A stretch of 64,000 nucleotides of DNA from Mycolicibacterium fallax (GCF_010726955.1 NZ_AP022603.1:3658001-3722000), one strand, 5' to 3'; numbered from the stretch's first letter, positions 19,086 through 27,492 are shown. Numbers and translations are program-made. Notes: generated from the sequence alone by a model not told the origin.

Positions 19086-20121
19086 GGCGCCCACCACGCC
19101 GAGCACCCCGAACCTGGGTACCGGAGGGCTCGGCGGTGGGTCGCCCCTGGGCAACACCGGCGGCAGCCCGCTCAGCAACTCCCCGAGCAAGCCCCTCAGC
19201 ACCGACGGTGACCGCAAGCTCGACGACGGCAGGAAGGGCGAGGAGAAGAAGGAGGAGCGCAAGCTCGCCGAGCCGAAGAAGGAGAAGTCCGAGACCAAGC
19301 CGTCGCTCGCGGCGTCGAAGACGGACAACGCGAAGGCCCCGGAGTCGAAACTCGCGACCGCGGAGAAGCCGGGCGCTCACACCGCCGCGGTGCCTGCTCA
19401 GCCCTCCGCCGCTACCGCCGCGAACCCCGCCGCGCCCGCCGCGCAGGGACAGTCCGCACCTCCCGAGCAGAGCAAGCAGGTCGACGTGAAGGGCACGCGG
19501 GTCGAGTTCCCCGACGCGAAGACGGCGAAGCTGGCCTCCTTGCTCGCCAACGCCGATCCCGCGCACCCGCTCTCGCTGGCCGACGCCGCGGCGCAGGCCG
19601 GCCTCACGCCTCCTGTGCCCGGGCAGGACCCCGGCAGTCAGGTCGCCCCGGCGCAGGCCAAGCCCGGCGACCTGCTCGTGGCCGGCGACAGGTCGTACCT
19701 GCTGCTCGGCGATGGCCGCTTCTACGACCTGACCGAGTACAAGGTCGTGACTTCGGACCAGCTCCCGCAGGACGCCGGCAGCAGGGGTGGTTACTTCCAC
19801 CTCAACGATCCCAGCCCGAACGGTGCACCGGGTACGCAGCCGGTGTCGGGACAGACCGCGGGCGTGGAGCAGCAGGTGCCGGGAGGAACGTCTCCGGCCG
19901 CGACGCCCACCGATGCGAGCACCCCGCCGAAGCCTGCCGATCCCGCTCCCGGTGCTCCGGCACCGGCCCCGGCAGGTGGAGTCCCGTCGGCGGGCACTCC
20001 TGGTGCACCGAAGCCCGCCGCGAGTGGTGGACCGAGCTCGGCGGAGGCTACGCAGACCGGCATCGGGCAGACGTCGCCGTCACCGTCGACCAGCGCGCTC
20101 GACCCGTCGGCCGTGCGCTGA
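19080..20121 (+). pseudogene. Gly/Pro/Lys-rich protein gene, 5' end lost
   Basis: An open frame runs through the IS remnant without its own start, so the 5' end is probably missing. The visible protein (about 345 residues) has a Gly/Ser/Pro start, a highly charged KKEERKLAEPKKEKSE stretch, an Ala/Pro linker, a small domain KPGDLLVAGDRSYLLLGDG followed by FYDL, and a long Pro/Ala/Gly tail. The central domain recalls the GDL strand of NlpC/P60-like or DUF4226-type proteins, but I do not recognise the family. A strong hairpin terminator follows at 20136. Codon style differs somewhat from neighbours, suggesting transfer from another actinobacterium. Confidence 0.5.
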
Positions 20122-20135
20122 GCCCAGGTACAGCA

Positions 20136-20166
20136 ACACCCCGCAGCCGTGAAGGTTGCGGGGTGT
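20136..20166 (+). terminator. Hairpin terminator
   Basis: ACACCCCGCA pairs with TGCGGGGTGT around CC-GTGAA-GG, giving a 13-bp stem (one G-T) followed by TCTCTGTGT. It sits 15 bases after the stop of the preceding gene. A related but weaker hairpin is at 21076-21110. Confidence 0.75.
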
Positions 20167-20193
20167 CTCTGTGTCGGGGTCGGGGTGTCGCGC

Positions 20194-20277
20194 TCAGTCC
20201 CGGTCGTGCTCCTCGTCAGGCCACTGCTGACCGTCGTCGCGGTGGTCCTCGTCGTCGTACACCGGTCCGGTCGTCAT
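20194..20277 (-). CDS. Small acidic ORF (27 residues)
   Basis: ATG at 20277 overlaps the stop of the upstream 74-residue gene (ATGA), encoding MTTGPVYDDEDHRDDGQQWP and a short acidic tail ending RD. Translational coupling is the only support; the family is unknown. It could be chance. Confidence 0.35.
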   Translation of the reverse strand: MTTGPVYDDEDHRDDGQQWPDEEHDRD

Positions 20278-20498
20278 GCGCCCGTCCCTTCCCGCTGCGC
20301 CGCGACGAAGGCGGGATCAGACGCGGCCACCGCAGCGGCCATCGCGTCGCGGGCCACCCGCAGCGCGGTCACAGCTTGGTGGTACCCGTCGGCGGACGGG
20401 GCGAGCTGTTCGAACTCGGCGAGCAGGGCTCGTACTTCATGGAGCAGTTCCGGGGGCTCGTCCTCGGCGGCGGGCTTGGGCCAGTTCATGTCGTTCAT
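20274..20498 (-). CDS. Small helical hypothetical protein (74 residues)
   Basis: Reads MNDMNWPKPAAEDEPPELLH then a helical stretch with ARALLAEFEQLAP-like heptads, and ATALRVARDAMAAA. Short cytoplasmic helical proteins of this type are common on actinobacterial mobile elements. I do not recognise it. It lies 57 bases downstream of the VOC-like gene, on the same strand, and is coupled to a 27-codon ORF. Confidence 0.5.
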   Translation of the reverse strand: MNDMNWPKPAAEDEPPELLHEVRALLAEFEQLAPSADGYHQAVTALRVARDAMAAAVAASDPAFVAAQREGTGA

Positions 20499-20555
20499 GC
20501 GGACACCATGTCGGCGGTGCCGACAAGATGGTGCACGCGGCGCGGGTAGCTGCTC

Positions 20556-20912
20556 TCAGCTCGGCGTAGGCTCCGGCAACAGCACCACGGTGTTGCCGAT
20601 GGGATCGCTCACCCACCAGCCCGTGCCGTCCTTCGTCTTCTCAGGCAGCGCGAAGGCGCGATCGATCAACCGCTGCACCGCGGCGTCGACATCTGAGCCG
20701 TGGAACGCCAGACGCGTTGCGGTGTGCGGCCGTGAGGTGGCCGGGTACAGCTCCATCACGAGGCCGGTCTCGGCGGACGTGACCGACCAATGCTCAGGCC
20801 CGTCACCGTGCTGCTCGGCGACGGGCTCCGCGTCGAGGACCGCCCCGTAGAAGCGAGCTGCGCGGTCAACGAGCGGCTCCGGCGCGTATAGGACGATCAG
20901 GCTCAGGCGCAT
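20556..20912 (-). CDS. VOC (glyoxalase/bleomycin resistance) family protein
   Basis: A 118-residue single-domain protein: LIVLYAPEPLVDRAARFYGAVLD is the typical first beta-alpha unit, and the end GTGWWVSDPIGNTVVLLPEP is the last strand pair. The family binds small molecules or metals; substrate unknown. The start overlaps the stop of a truncated upstream reading frame (TGATG). Confidence 0.7.
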   Translation of the reverse strand: MRLSLIVLYAPEPLVDRAARFYGAVLDAEPVAEQHGDGPEHWSVTSAETGLVMELYPATSRPHTATRLAFHGSDVDAAVQRLIDRAFALPEKTKDGTGWWVSDPIGNTVVLLPEPTPS

Positions 20913-21021
20913 CAGTCGAGCCCCGGCAGTCGCATCTCGGCCTGTGGAGCGATCCGTAGCTCACCGCCGGCCTCCTGCTCCCGCAACTTCCGCTGCTTCT
21001 CCTCAGGCAGGGTGTCGGCCT
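20911..21021 (-). pseudogene. C-terminal remnant of an unknown gene
   Basis: Minus-strand frame ADTLPEEKQRKLREQEAGG then ELRIAPQAEMRLPGLD ends in a stop that overlaps the VOC start. Upstream it is cut by an in-frame TAG. The charged helical text and coupling suggest the tail of a real gene whose 5' part is lost. Confidence 0.45.
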
Positions 21022-21303
21022 ACGACATGGATCGAACGGTTTTGGAGCTAGCCCCAGGCGGACACCGCAGTTGCGAGCACCCCCGCCAGCCGTGGAGGTC
21101 CCGGGGTGTTCGGAGCAGAGTTACGTGTTCGGATCCCGGCCGGAGCGTGCTGACGTCCAACTCGGTGGTGGCCCGCGCCCGTCTCGTTTTTCGAAAGCTG
21201 TCACTTTCCTGAAAGCCCGCTGTCGACGCTTTGGATACGGTGCGGCGTGGGCCTCTGGGTTATCCGTCCAGAGGCGGTGTCGGCTGCTGGAAGGACAAGG
21301 ACG
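21022..21303 (+). other. Intergenic: second hairpin and promoter-like sequence
   Basis: Contains a hairpin at 21076-21110 (CACCCC/GGGGTG) that shares the CAGCCGTGGAGGT core with the terminator at 20136. Farther on, TACGGT at 21236-21241 could be the -10 of the secreted-protein gene at 21304. No convincing coding text seen. Confidence 0.45.
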
Positions 21304-21573
21304 ATGAGATCACTGATCGCGGGGGCGGCAGCAGCCGCTGCTCTGATGTTGGGCACCGCAGGTATGGCCTCGGCAGACGACGTGATCGTCTACGACGGCG
21401 AGACGGGAATCCCGTGGAGTTGGCCTACCAAGGGCGCCTGTATCTCCGACGGTCCCGACATGCACCTGGATAACGTCGGCGAGGACAACCTCTACCAGTA
21501 CTGGTACTGCCTCCAGCACGACGACGGCCTGTGGTATCTGCACAACAGCGACCAGCCGACCCACGACGAGTAG
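21304..21573 (+). CDS. Small secreted protein (89 residues)
   Basis: ATG 21304 has AAGGACAAGG upstream. Residues 1-24 are a Sec signal ending in ASA (MRSLIAGAAAAAALMLGTAG). The mature 65-residue protein is acidic and aromatic, with ISDGPDMHLDNVGEDNLYQYWYC and two cysteines likely forming one disulfide. No family recognised. It opens a run of three envelope-directed genes with the lipoprotein at 21687 and the anchored protease at 22611. Confidence 0.75.
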   Translation: MRSLIAGAAAAAALMLGTAGMASADDVIVYDGETGIPWSWPTKGACISDGPDMHLDNVGEDNLYQYWYCLQHDDGLWYLHNSDQPTHDE

Positions 21574-21686
21574 CACGCCGCGCCGGCCAGAGACGAGGGG
21601 TTCGCGGCGCCGGAAACTTCACGGTTGCGGGCGCTTCGGTGCATCGAGGTCAGCACGTGCTGGGGGATGGAAAGGGAAGTGAAGTA

Positions 21687-22595
21687 GTGCGCAGACTCAT
21701 AACTGTTCTCAGCGGACTCGCGGCGTTGGTGCTGCTGTCGGCGTGTGGTTCCGGACCGTCGAATTCGCCCACCGGTTCGCACACGTCAGCCAAGCCCGGA
21801 ACGGCGGCGAACGCACAGTACTGCGCGCAGAACCGCGACCCGAAGTGTCCGAAGGGCAGCTATCACGGCACCCACGTCGTCCTCGCGTCGAATGGGGGCT
21901 ACTGGGACGCCAGCGGCACGCCGGTCAACGGTGGACCGATGGGAGCCAACGGGTCCACTAGCAACAACCTCACCCAGGAGTACTGCGCGCGCAACGAGGA
22001 TCCCGGGTGCCCGATGGGCAGCTACGTTGCTCCCAACGCCATCAAGAACCCGGATGGCAGCCCCACCTACGTGGTCTGTGAAGGCAGCATCTGTACCAAC
22101 CCCAACCACGGCGCCGCGGATCCAGGCGGGTTCTGGGACGCCAACGGCAATCCGATCGATGGCGGGCCGATGGGAGCCAACGGGTCCACCAGCAACAACC
22201 TCACCCAGGAGTACTGCGCGCGCAACGAGGATCCCGGGTGCCCGGTGGGCAGCTACGTCGCCCCGAACGCGATGCGAAACCCAGACGGAAGTCCCGGCTA
22301 TGTCGTCTGCGAAGGCACCGTGTGCACCAACCCCAACCACGGAGCAGCGGATCCAGAGAGTGTCGCTCCTGCGCCGGACGACGAATCGGGCAGGCCTGGC
22401 AACGATCCTAACGACGCGCCTGAACCTGATACCGATCCCGGCGGTGATTCTCAGATCGATGTGCCGGCGCCGGAACAACCACCGGTGCCTGAGCAACAGC
22501 CGGATGAAGGTGGAGTCGAGGACCCGGGTTCAGTCGACGAAGGTGACTGGCCGAGTGTCGACGGAGGTGACTGGCCGAGTGTCGATGAACCGTGA
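21687..22595 (+). CDS. Repeat-containing lipoprotein
   Basis: GTG 21687 with GGGAAG upstream. A signal peptide ends with the lipobox LLSAC (Cys about 20). The mature protein has three copies of a Cys-rich module: each has YCAxNxDPxCPxGSY, copies two and three also carry YVVCEG and CTNPNHGAADP, and copies one and two end GGPMGANGSTSNNLTQ. The tail is acidic and Pro-rich, with GDWPSVD repeated. Nucleotide identity between modules two and three is very high, so the duplication is recent. It is probably a surface-exposed, disulfide-braced lipoprotein; function unknown. The downstream protease gene follows by 15 bases. Confidence 0.8.
   Translation: MRRLITVLSGLAALVLLSACGSGPSNSPTGSHTSAKPGTAANAQYCAQNRDPKCPKGSYHGTHVVLASNGGYWDASGTPVNGGPMGANGSTSNNLTQEYCARNEDPGCPMGSYVAPNAIKNPDGSPTYVVCEGSICTNPNHGAADPGGFWDANGNPIDGGPMGANGSTSNNLTQEYCARNEDPGCPVGSYVAPNAMRNPDGSPGYVVCEGTVCTNPNHGAADPESVAPAPDDESGRPGNDPNDAPEPDTDPGGDSQIDVPAPEQPPVPEQQPDEGGVEDPGSVDEGDWPSVDGGDWPSVDEP
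21940..22265 (+). repeat. Near-identical 228-bp-spaced direct repeat inside the lipoprotein gene
   Basis: About 95 bases beginning GATGGGAGCCAACGGGTCCA at 21939 recur at 22167 with only synonymous or single differences. They encode GGPMGANGSTSNNLTQ followed by EYCARNEDPGCPxGSYVAPN. Confidence 0.8.
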
Positions 22596-22610
22596 CCCCG
22601 AGGTGTTCAC

Positions 22611-23498
22611 GTGACTAGGCATGATGACTCTGCCCCGCCACGTGACCCGGCGCCGGTACCGACGAGGCCGCGCCGGCGAGTGTTCCGCCGCTTCCTCATC
22701 GCCGGGGCAAGCATCGCCGCGGTGCTCATCGTGACGGTCGTGGCGATGGTGCTGTGGCCGAACCCCACTGTGCCGGCCGACCAACCGAACATGACGCGGG
22801 TGATGTCAGGCACCAACAACGACTGGTTGTCCTTCGATGACTACGTTCCCGGCACGGCGATCGCCGCCGACGGTCCCGACAACGACGAATACGAGTGCAC
22901 GCTGGCGTTTCTCGGACGTGACGGTTCCGGCACGCCGATCGCGTTCACCGCAGGCCATTGCGACCGGCCCGGCGACGACCCACCACATTTCACCCGTAAG
23001 GCCGATGAGGACACCCCCGTCCAACTGGGCCGTTTCACCACCGTGCAGACCGCCGACACACCGGACAAGGTCGTCACGACAGGCTCGGACGGCTGGTCGG
23101 ACTTCGCCGTGATTGAGATCGATCCCGCACTGGCCGAGGCGGCCGAAGCCAACGCGGCGATCGCGGGGGTGTACCGGGTGACCAAGGTGCTCGACTACGA
23201 GTACCTGGTGAACAACAACGTGACACTGTGCAAGTTCGGCTTCATCAGCGGCGAAACCTGCGGCAAGGTGACCGAGTTCAACAACCTCACGGTGGAAGCC
23301 GAGCTGTATTCCGCGTCGGGGGATTCGGGTTCGCCGGCGTATGTGAAGCTCGGCAACGACGAAGTCGCTGCGGTCGGGATCCTGCGAGGATCGCCGCAGG
23401 GTGAGGACAACGTCACCGAGTTCTCGCTTCTCGCGCCAATACTCAAGGCGACAGGCTCAACCCTGTTCTGCGACGACCCGACATGTCGCGGGAGCTGA
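22611..23498 (+). CDS. Membrane-anchored trypsin-like serine protease
   Basis: A 295-residue protein from GTG 22611. A basic N-terminus (RRRVFRRF) precedes one helix (residues about 28-50, LIAGASIAAVLIVTVVAMVL), so the enzyme faces outward. The catalytic triad is visible: His in FTAGHC, Asp in WSDFAVIEID, Ser in SASGDSGSPAY. Four cysteines are in the outside domain. The S1-type fold and spacing look complete. It is the third gene of a likely envelope operon and may process the repeat lipoprotein or the small secreted protein; that is inference. Confidence 0.82.
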   Translation: MTRHDDSAPPRDPAPVPTRPRRRVFRRFLIAGASIAAVLIVTVVAMVLWPNPTVPADQPNMTRVMSGTNNDWLSFDDYVPGTAIAADGPDNDEYECTLAFLGRDGSGTPIAFTAGHCDRPGDDPPHFTRKADEDTPVQLGRFTTVQTADTPDKVVTTGSDGWSDFAVIEIDPALAEAAEANAAIAGVYRVTKVLDYEYLVNNNVTLCKFGFISGETCGKVTEFNNLTVEAELYSASGDSGSPAYVKLGNDEVAAVGILRGSPQGEDNVTEFSLLAPILKATGSTLFCDDPTCRGS

Positions 23499-23701
23499 AC
23501 GTCGCGCGGACCGCAGGCACTTACAGGCCCTTGCCCAGAGGGCGGTCGTGTAGCCGACGCTCTCTGCCGATCTGCGGTCACGACGGCACCCCGCCGATAC
23601 ACTTTCCGGCGTGTTAGCAGAGTGTGCCGACGAGTCGGCGCGATGAGCCGCCAACGCTCGAGCCCGGCGGACGAAACACCGGCACGTAAGGCCGACGTCA
23701 G
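23499..23701 (+). other. Intergenic, no gene seen
   Basis: 203 bases after the protease gene. No convincing coding text, hairpin or operator found. Confidence 0.4.
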
Positions 23702-24502
23702 ATGAATCTCGGCGTTGCAGGGCACGGAATCGGTATCGCGTTCGTCAGCCAGGCGTTCGCTGAGGCCGTTGACTGGTCGGTCTGCGAGCCGAAGCACGAG
23801 GTGCGAGTGTGGCGCCGGGGCAAAGCGAGCTTGAAGGAGGTTGTGTTCGACCGCGGCCCCAGCGGGTACATAACCCCGGGAGTGAGCAACGTGTGGGTCA
23901 TCCCTGCAGGATCGCAGTCCGCTGCATCGGCCCGGAATGTCGTCTGCGAATTCGCTCAGCTGACCTTGCCCCCCTCGCTGACCGTATCGGCGACCCTGCG
24001 CCCGGTCGTCGGCCGCCGAGACCCGTTGCTGCATCACATGGTGGAGCGGATCGCTGACACCTTGGGGCGCACCGATCTCGTGGGGAAACTGCTGCGGGAC
24101 TCCCTGGCCGACTCGCTGCGCCTGCACATCCTCGACTCCTACGGGGAGCGGTCATCTACACCGCGGCGTGCCGGCCGCGTGCTCGACCAGGCCGCACAGG
24201 GGCGTCTCGTCGACTTCCTTCGCGATGGTCTCGACGATGAGATCGATCTCCCAACGATGGCCGAGCTCACCGAGATGAAGGTGGACGCGTTCCGGCGGGC
24301 ATTCATCCGGACCTTCGGCACGACGCCGTACCAGTACGTGCTCGACCTGCGCATCGAGAAGTCGAAGACCCTCTTGACCACCACTGACCAGTCGATGACT
24401 GAGATCAGCATCGCCGCCGGGTTCTCGAGTCCGAGCCACTTCGCAACTACCTTCAAACAGCGCGTTGGGGTCACACCCACCGTGTATCGCAACGGGCTGT
24501 GA
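23702..24502 (+). CDS. AraC-family transcriptional regulator
   Basis: A 266-residue protein. The N-terminal half is an AraC-type sensor (FDRGPSGYITPGVSNVWVIP). The C-terminal two helix-turn-helix motifs run from residue 160: MAELTEMKVDAFRRAFIRTF and TEISIAAGFSSPSHFATTFK, ending with TPTVYRNGL. It is inside the island, 200 bp after the protease cluster and on the same strand; a regulatory link is possible but not shown. Confidence 0.85.
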   Translation: MNLGVAGHGIGIAFVSQAFAEAVDWSVCEPKHEVRVWRRGKASLKEVVFDRGPSGYITPGVSNVWVIPAGSQSAASARNVVCEFAQLTLPPSLTVSATLRPVVGRRDPLLHHMVERIADTLGRTDLVGKLLRDSLADSLRLHILDSYGERSSTPRRAGRVLDQAAQGRLVDFLRDGLDDEIDLPTMAELTEMKVDAFRRAFIRTFGTTPYQYVLDLRIEKSKTLLTTTDQSMTEISIAAGFSSPSHFATTFKQRVGVTPTVYRNGL

Positions 24503-24936
24503 TCACACCATGTCGAGGCAGGTGCCTACTCCTCGGTGGCACCCCCACCTGCAGAACAAGACGCACGAGGCCGCAGGTTGACCGTCGTACGTGAGGCAGG
24601 CACCCTGCGCCCCGTTACTCACAAGTCCCAGTCCTCAACTCGCAGCTCAAACCCAACCCGCGTTACCGACGAGAAATTCGTCCGACCAGTCGCCGAGGCC
24701 CCTCCCACCCCCGTTCACCCAGGCCGAAACCCCCTCTCCACCAGCCCCCGCACAGTCACTCGCGATGGATGCGCGCGAGCCGACGAGAATTTCAGTTCCC
24801 GCACATGGCAGGCCGGTGAGCTGGGGAAACGGGCGGGGAAGCGAGTGGATTCTCGGTGGTCGCGGCGCCTGTTCCGGGTGTTGCTACTCGCGCCCTGTAC
24901 CGCCTCTGCAAGGGTGTCGGGCCTACGTTGCCCGCC
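24503..24936 (+). other. Intergenic, nothing assignable
   Basis: 434 bases between the AraC regulator and the recombinase. Short open frames exist but have no coding character or start site. It could hold the recombinase promoter or a recombination site. Confidence 0.4.
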
Positions 24937-26070
24937 ATGATCCTTCCCGCAGTGACAGCCGCAGCAGAGGTACCCGCCCTCCCAGTCGATGTGGTGGAAC
25001 GGATCCGCGTGGCCACGATCGACTCGCAGTCGGAGGGCACTCGCCGCGCATACAGCTCGGCCTGGCGACGGTTCGAGGGCTGGTGCCGGCGCAGCGGGTA
25101 CGAGTCGTTGCCGGCGCACCCGACGGTGATCGCCGCCTACCTGGTCGACGCCGCCGAGACGGTCGCCGAGAACGGGGAGCGCGCGTACTCGGCGGTGACG
25201 CTCAGCAAGTGGTGCGCGGCGATCTTCGATCGGCACCGCCGCGCGGGCATGGACCCGAACCCCGCAGCGCACGAGTTGGTTCGGCAGACGATGAGCGGTA
25301 TCCGGCGGCAGTACGCAGCGCGTGGTGACCGCCCACGGCAGCCCCGGACTCCATTGCTCACCGATGACGTGATGCTGCTGGTCTCCACGGCGCGGGAGCA
25401 GGCAACGGGCTGGGCGTCGCAGGTGTGCGAGCGACGAGACTCGGCGCTGCTCCTGATGGGCTTCGCCGGCGCGTTCCGACGATCCGAACTGTCAGCGCTG
25501 ACGGGAGCCGACGTGGAAGTGCATGCCGCGGACGGTGTCCATGTGCACCTGCGCAAGAGCAAAACGGATCAGCTGGGCGAGGGCGCCACATACCCGCTGC
25601 CGCGAACGCAGGACGCGCTGCGCTGCCCCGCGTGCGCGTTCGTCCGTTGGGCCGCAGTGGTTTCCGAGTACGACGCCGGAGGCAAGGATGCGGTGATCCG
25701 GCTGATCACCGACGCCCCGGAGTTCGGGAGCCGGCACACGTGCCGGTCGCGCGCACCGAAGATCGGCCGCCGAGCGCCCGTGTTCCGGTCGTGCCGCAAC
25801 GGGGTGCTGTCGGAGGGGCCGCTGTCAGGTGCCGGTATCCACGCGGTCATCAGGCGGAGAGCGTCGAGGGCCGGATTCGAGCCGGAAGCGGTCGAGCGAC
25901 TCGGTGGGCACTCGCTGCGTGCCGGGTTCGTGACGCAGGCCGCGCGGGCTGGCGCCGATCACCACAGCATCATGCGGCAGACCGGGCATCGGACACCGGC
26001 GATGGTGACCCGGTACGTCCGGGAGTCGGCACCGCTGATCGGGAACGCGGTCACGGTGCTGGGTCTGTGA
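24937..26070 (+). CDS. Tyrosine recombinase/integrase, intact
   Basis: ATG 24937 gives 377 residues. An N-terminal SAM-like DNA-binding domain contains SEGTRRAYSSAWRRFEGWC. The catalytic domain has the first Arg in GAFRRSELSALTGAD, the H-x-x-R box in GGHSLRAGFVTQAAR, the GHRTPAMVTRY box and the nucleophile Tyr in TRYVRES. A CPACAFVRW insertion with two Cys is seen. All catalytic residues are present, unlike the broken integrase at 18035. It may mobilise the adjacent small genes or act at another site. Confidence 0.85.
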   Translation: MILPAVTAAAEVPALPVDVVERIRVATIDSQSEGTRRAYSSAWRRFEGWCRRSGYESLPAHPTVIAAYLVDAAETVAENGERAYSAVTLSKWCAAIFDRHRRAGMDPNPAAHELVRQTMSGIRRQYAARGDRPRQPRTPLLTDDVMLLVSTAREQATGWASQVCERRDSALLLMGFAGAFRRSELSALTGADVEVHAADGVHVHLRKSKTDQLGEGATYPLPRTQDALRCPACAFVRWAAVVSEYDAGGKDAVIRLITDAPEFGSRHTCRSRAPKIGRRAPVFRSCRNGVLSEGPLSGAGIHAVIRRRASRAGFEPEAVERLGGHSLRAGFVTQAARAGADHHSIMRQTGHRTPAMVTRYVRESAPLIGNAVTVLGL

Positions 26071-26382
26071 CTAGGGTTGCACTAGGAGCACGGTGTTGTC
26101 GCAGCCGTTCACGTCCACGGCCTGGCTCCCGTCCTCCGCCACCTCGAATCCCAACGCGCGCAGTCGATCCGCCGCACCGGAGTCCACGGCGACGGTGAGG
26201 TCGACGTAACGGCTGATCGTCTCGACCACCCGTGTCGTGGACACCACCACGACAGGACCGGCAGCCGGGGTGATGCGCCAGCGACTGTCGCCAAGTTCCT
26301 CGGCCGGCACACCGAAGATGGCCGACCAGAACGCTGCCGTGATCTCCGCTGAGTTGGAGTTCAGGCCGATCTCCGTGATCAC
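26071..26382 (-). CDS. VOC-like small protein (103 residues)
   Basis: Reads MITEIGLNSNSAEITAAFWS with a glyoxalase-like first unit, a middle AAGPVVVVSTTRVVETISRY strand and a final DVNGCDNTVLLVQP. Start overlaps the stop of the upstream small gene (ATGA). It is convergent with the recombinase, ending immediately after its stop. Substrate unknown. Confidence 0.6.
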   Translation of the reverse strand: MITEIGLNSNSAEITAAFWSAIFGVPAEELGDSRWRITPAAGPVVVVSTTRVVETISRYVDLTVAVDSGAADRLRALGFEVAEDGSQAVDVNGCDNTVLLVQP

Positions 26383-26564
26383 GCCGCGCCTCCCGTCTCC
26401 GCGACGATCATCACCAGGTGCGGTTCCGCCGGTGCGGCTACCACTTCATCCGACGCCGTGATCATCACCGGCGCGTCGAACAGCAGGCTCAGGAACTCGG
26501 CCAGCGCGGCGATGTCTGCGGTGCTGGCGCGGATCACGGGACGGGTAGCTGTGGTGTTGCTCAT
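26379..26564 (-). CDS. Small hypothetical protein, possible VOC fragment
   Basis: A 61-residue frame from ATG 26564 (an in-frame ATG at 26594 is possible): TRPVIRASTADIAALAEFLS then FDAPVMITASDEVVAAP. Coupled by a 4-bp overlap to the VOC-like gene. It resembles half of a VOC domain with the second half in the next gene, but I cannot prove that. Confidence 0.45.
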   Translation of the reverse strand: MSNTTATRPVIRASTADIAALAEFLSLLFDAPVMITASDEVVAAPAEPHLVMIVAETGGAA

Positions 26565-26760
26565 CCAACGAAGACTGCCATGTCGAACTGACATCGGGTG
26601 GATTGAATCTCAAGCGGCGCAGACTGGTTCGGCGATCCTGCATCACGCCGAGGGGTCGCCGCACGTCCAGTGGATGTTGCTGGTTCCGTTGCACATGCAT
26701 CGGCACGCGCATCGGGGAAACGGGTCGCGCGGTGTTAGTTTCAGCGTCCATCATCAAGGC

Positions 26761-27120
26761 ATGAGCAGCGATGACGACCTGGAGATGACCGACGCCGAGC
26801 GGGCCAGCCTCGCCGCCTCGCGCGCGGCGATCGGTGACTTGGCGCATGCGCTGGTCGAGGGCGCCGACCCCGAGAGCACTGAGGCCGCCCTCGCCGCGGC
26901 GCGGCAGGCGAACACGAAGCTCGACCTCGACTCGTTGCGCGACAAGCTGCACATCCCCGACGACGCCGGCGAGCACGAGGACGGCCTGCGAGCGATCATG
27001 ATGCGGATTCCCGACGGGTGGGGCCGATGGATCTCGTGCAGCAGAGGCTGGTACCCCATCGTCATCGAGCTCGACGAGGCCCTCGCCGTGATCGACCCTT
27101 CGTACGAGGCGCATCAGTGA
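26761..27120 (+). CDS. Hypothetical protein (119 residues), end formed by IS
   Basis: ATG 26761 with CAAGG six bases upstream. An acidic start SSDDDLEMTDAERASLAASR and a helical middle lead to MRIPDGWGRWISCSRGWYPI and VIELDEALAVIDPSYEAH. The GW...GWYPI core resembles small proteins scattered on actinobacterial mobile elements; function unknown. The TGA stop (27118-27120) is the first triplet of an IS3-type terminal sequence, so the natural C-terminus may be missing. Confidence 0.6.
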   Translation: MSSDDDLEMTDAERASLAASRAAIGDLAHALVEGADPESTEAALAAARQANTKLDLDSLRDKLHIPDDAGEHEDGLRAIMMRIPDGWGRWISCSRGWYPIVIELDEALAVIDPSYEAHQ

Positions 27121-27492
27121 ATCGCCCCGGGTTTGATGCACACCGGTTACTGGTGTGCAGCCCCTGATAGGGCTGTGTTTGTAGCGTAGTGGACGGCCTC
27201 GTGGTCGACCGGTGGGATGCGGCCCAGGCGGTGCATGAGCCGGTCGGTGTTGTACCAGTGCACCCATTCGGCGGTGAGCAGTTCAACATCGGCAAGGCGG
27301 TGCAGTGGCCCCCGGCGGAACGGCGAGTCCTCACGGACCGCTTCGGTCTTGTACAGCCCGATCGTCGTCTCCGCCAGCGCGTTGTCGAAGGCGTCCCCAA
27401 CTGATCCGATGGAGGCCACCATCCCGGACAGTGTCAGAGTCTCCCCACAGCGCACAGAGGTGTATTGAGACCCGGCGTCGCTGTGGTGAAAA
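27118..27492 (-). mobile_element. IS3-family remnant with transposase C-terminal part
   Basis: One end, TGAATCGCCCCGGGTTTGAT (27118-27137), is typical of IS3-family termini. The minus strand from about 27492 to 27147 encodes the last part of OrfB: HHSDAGSQYTS (second catalytic Asp), SVGDAFDNALAE (catalytic Glu), GLYKTE, and WVHWYNTDRLMHRLGRIPPV. The N-terminal half and the other end are missing, so it cannot move on its own. Confidence 0.8.

Noticed and set aside
24536..24940. Protein-coding gene between AraC and recombinase
   Set aside because: Frames have no plausible start, odd composition and no motif.
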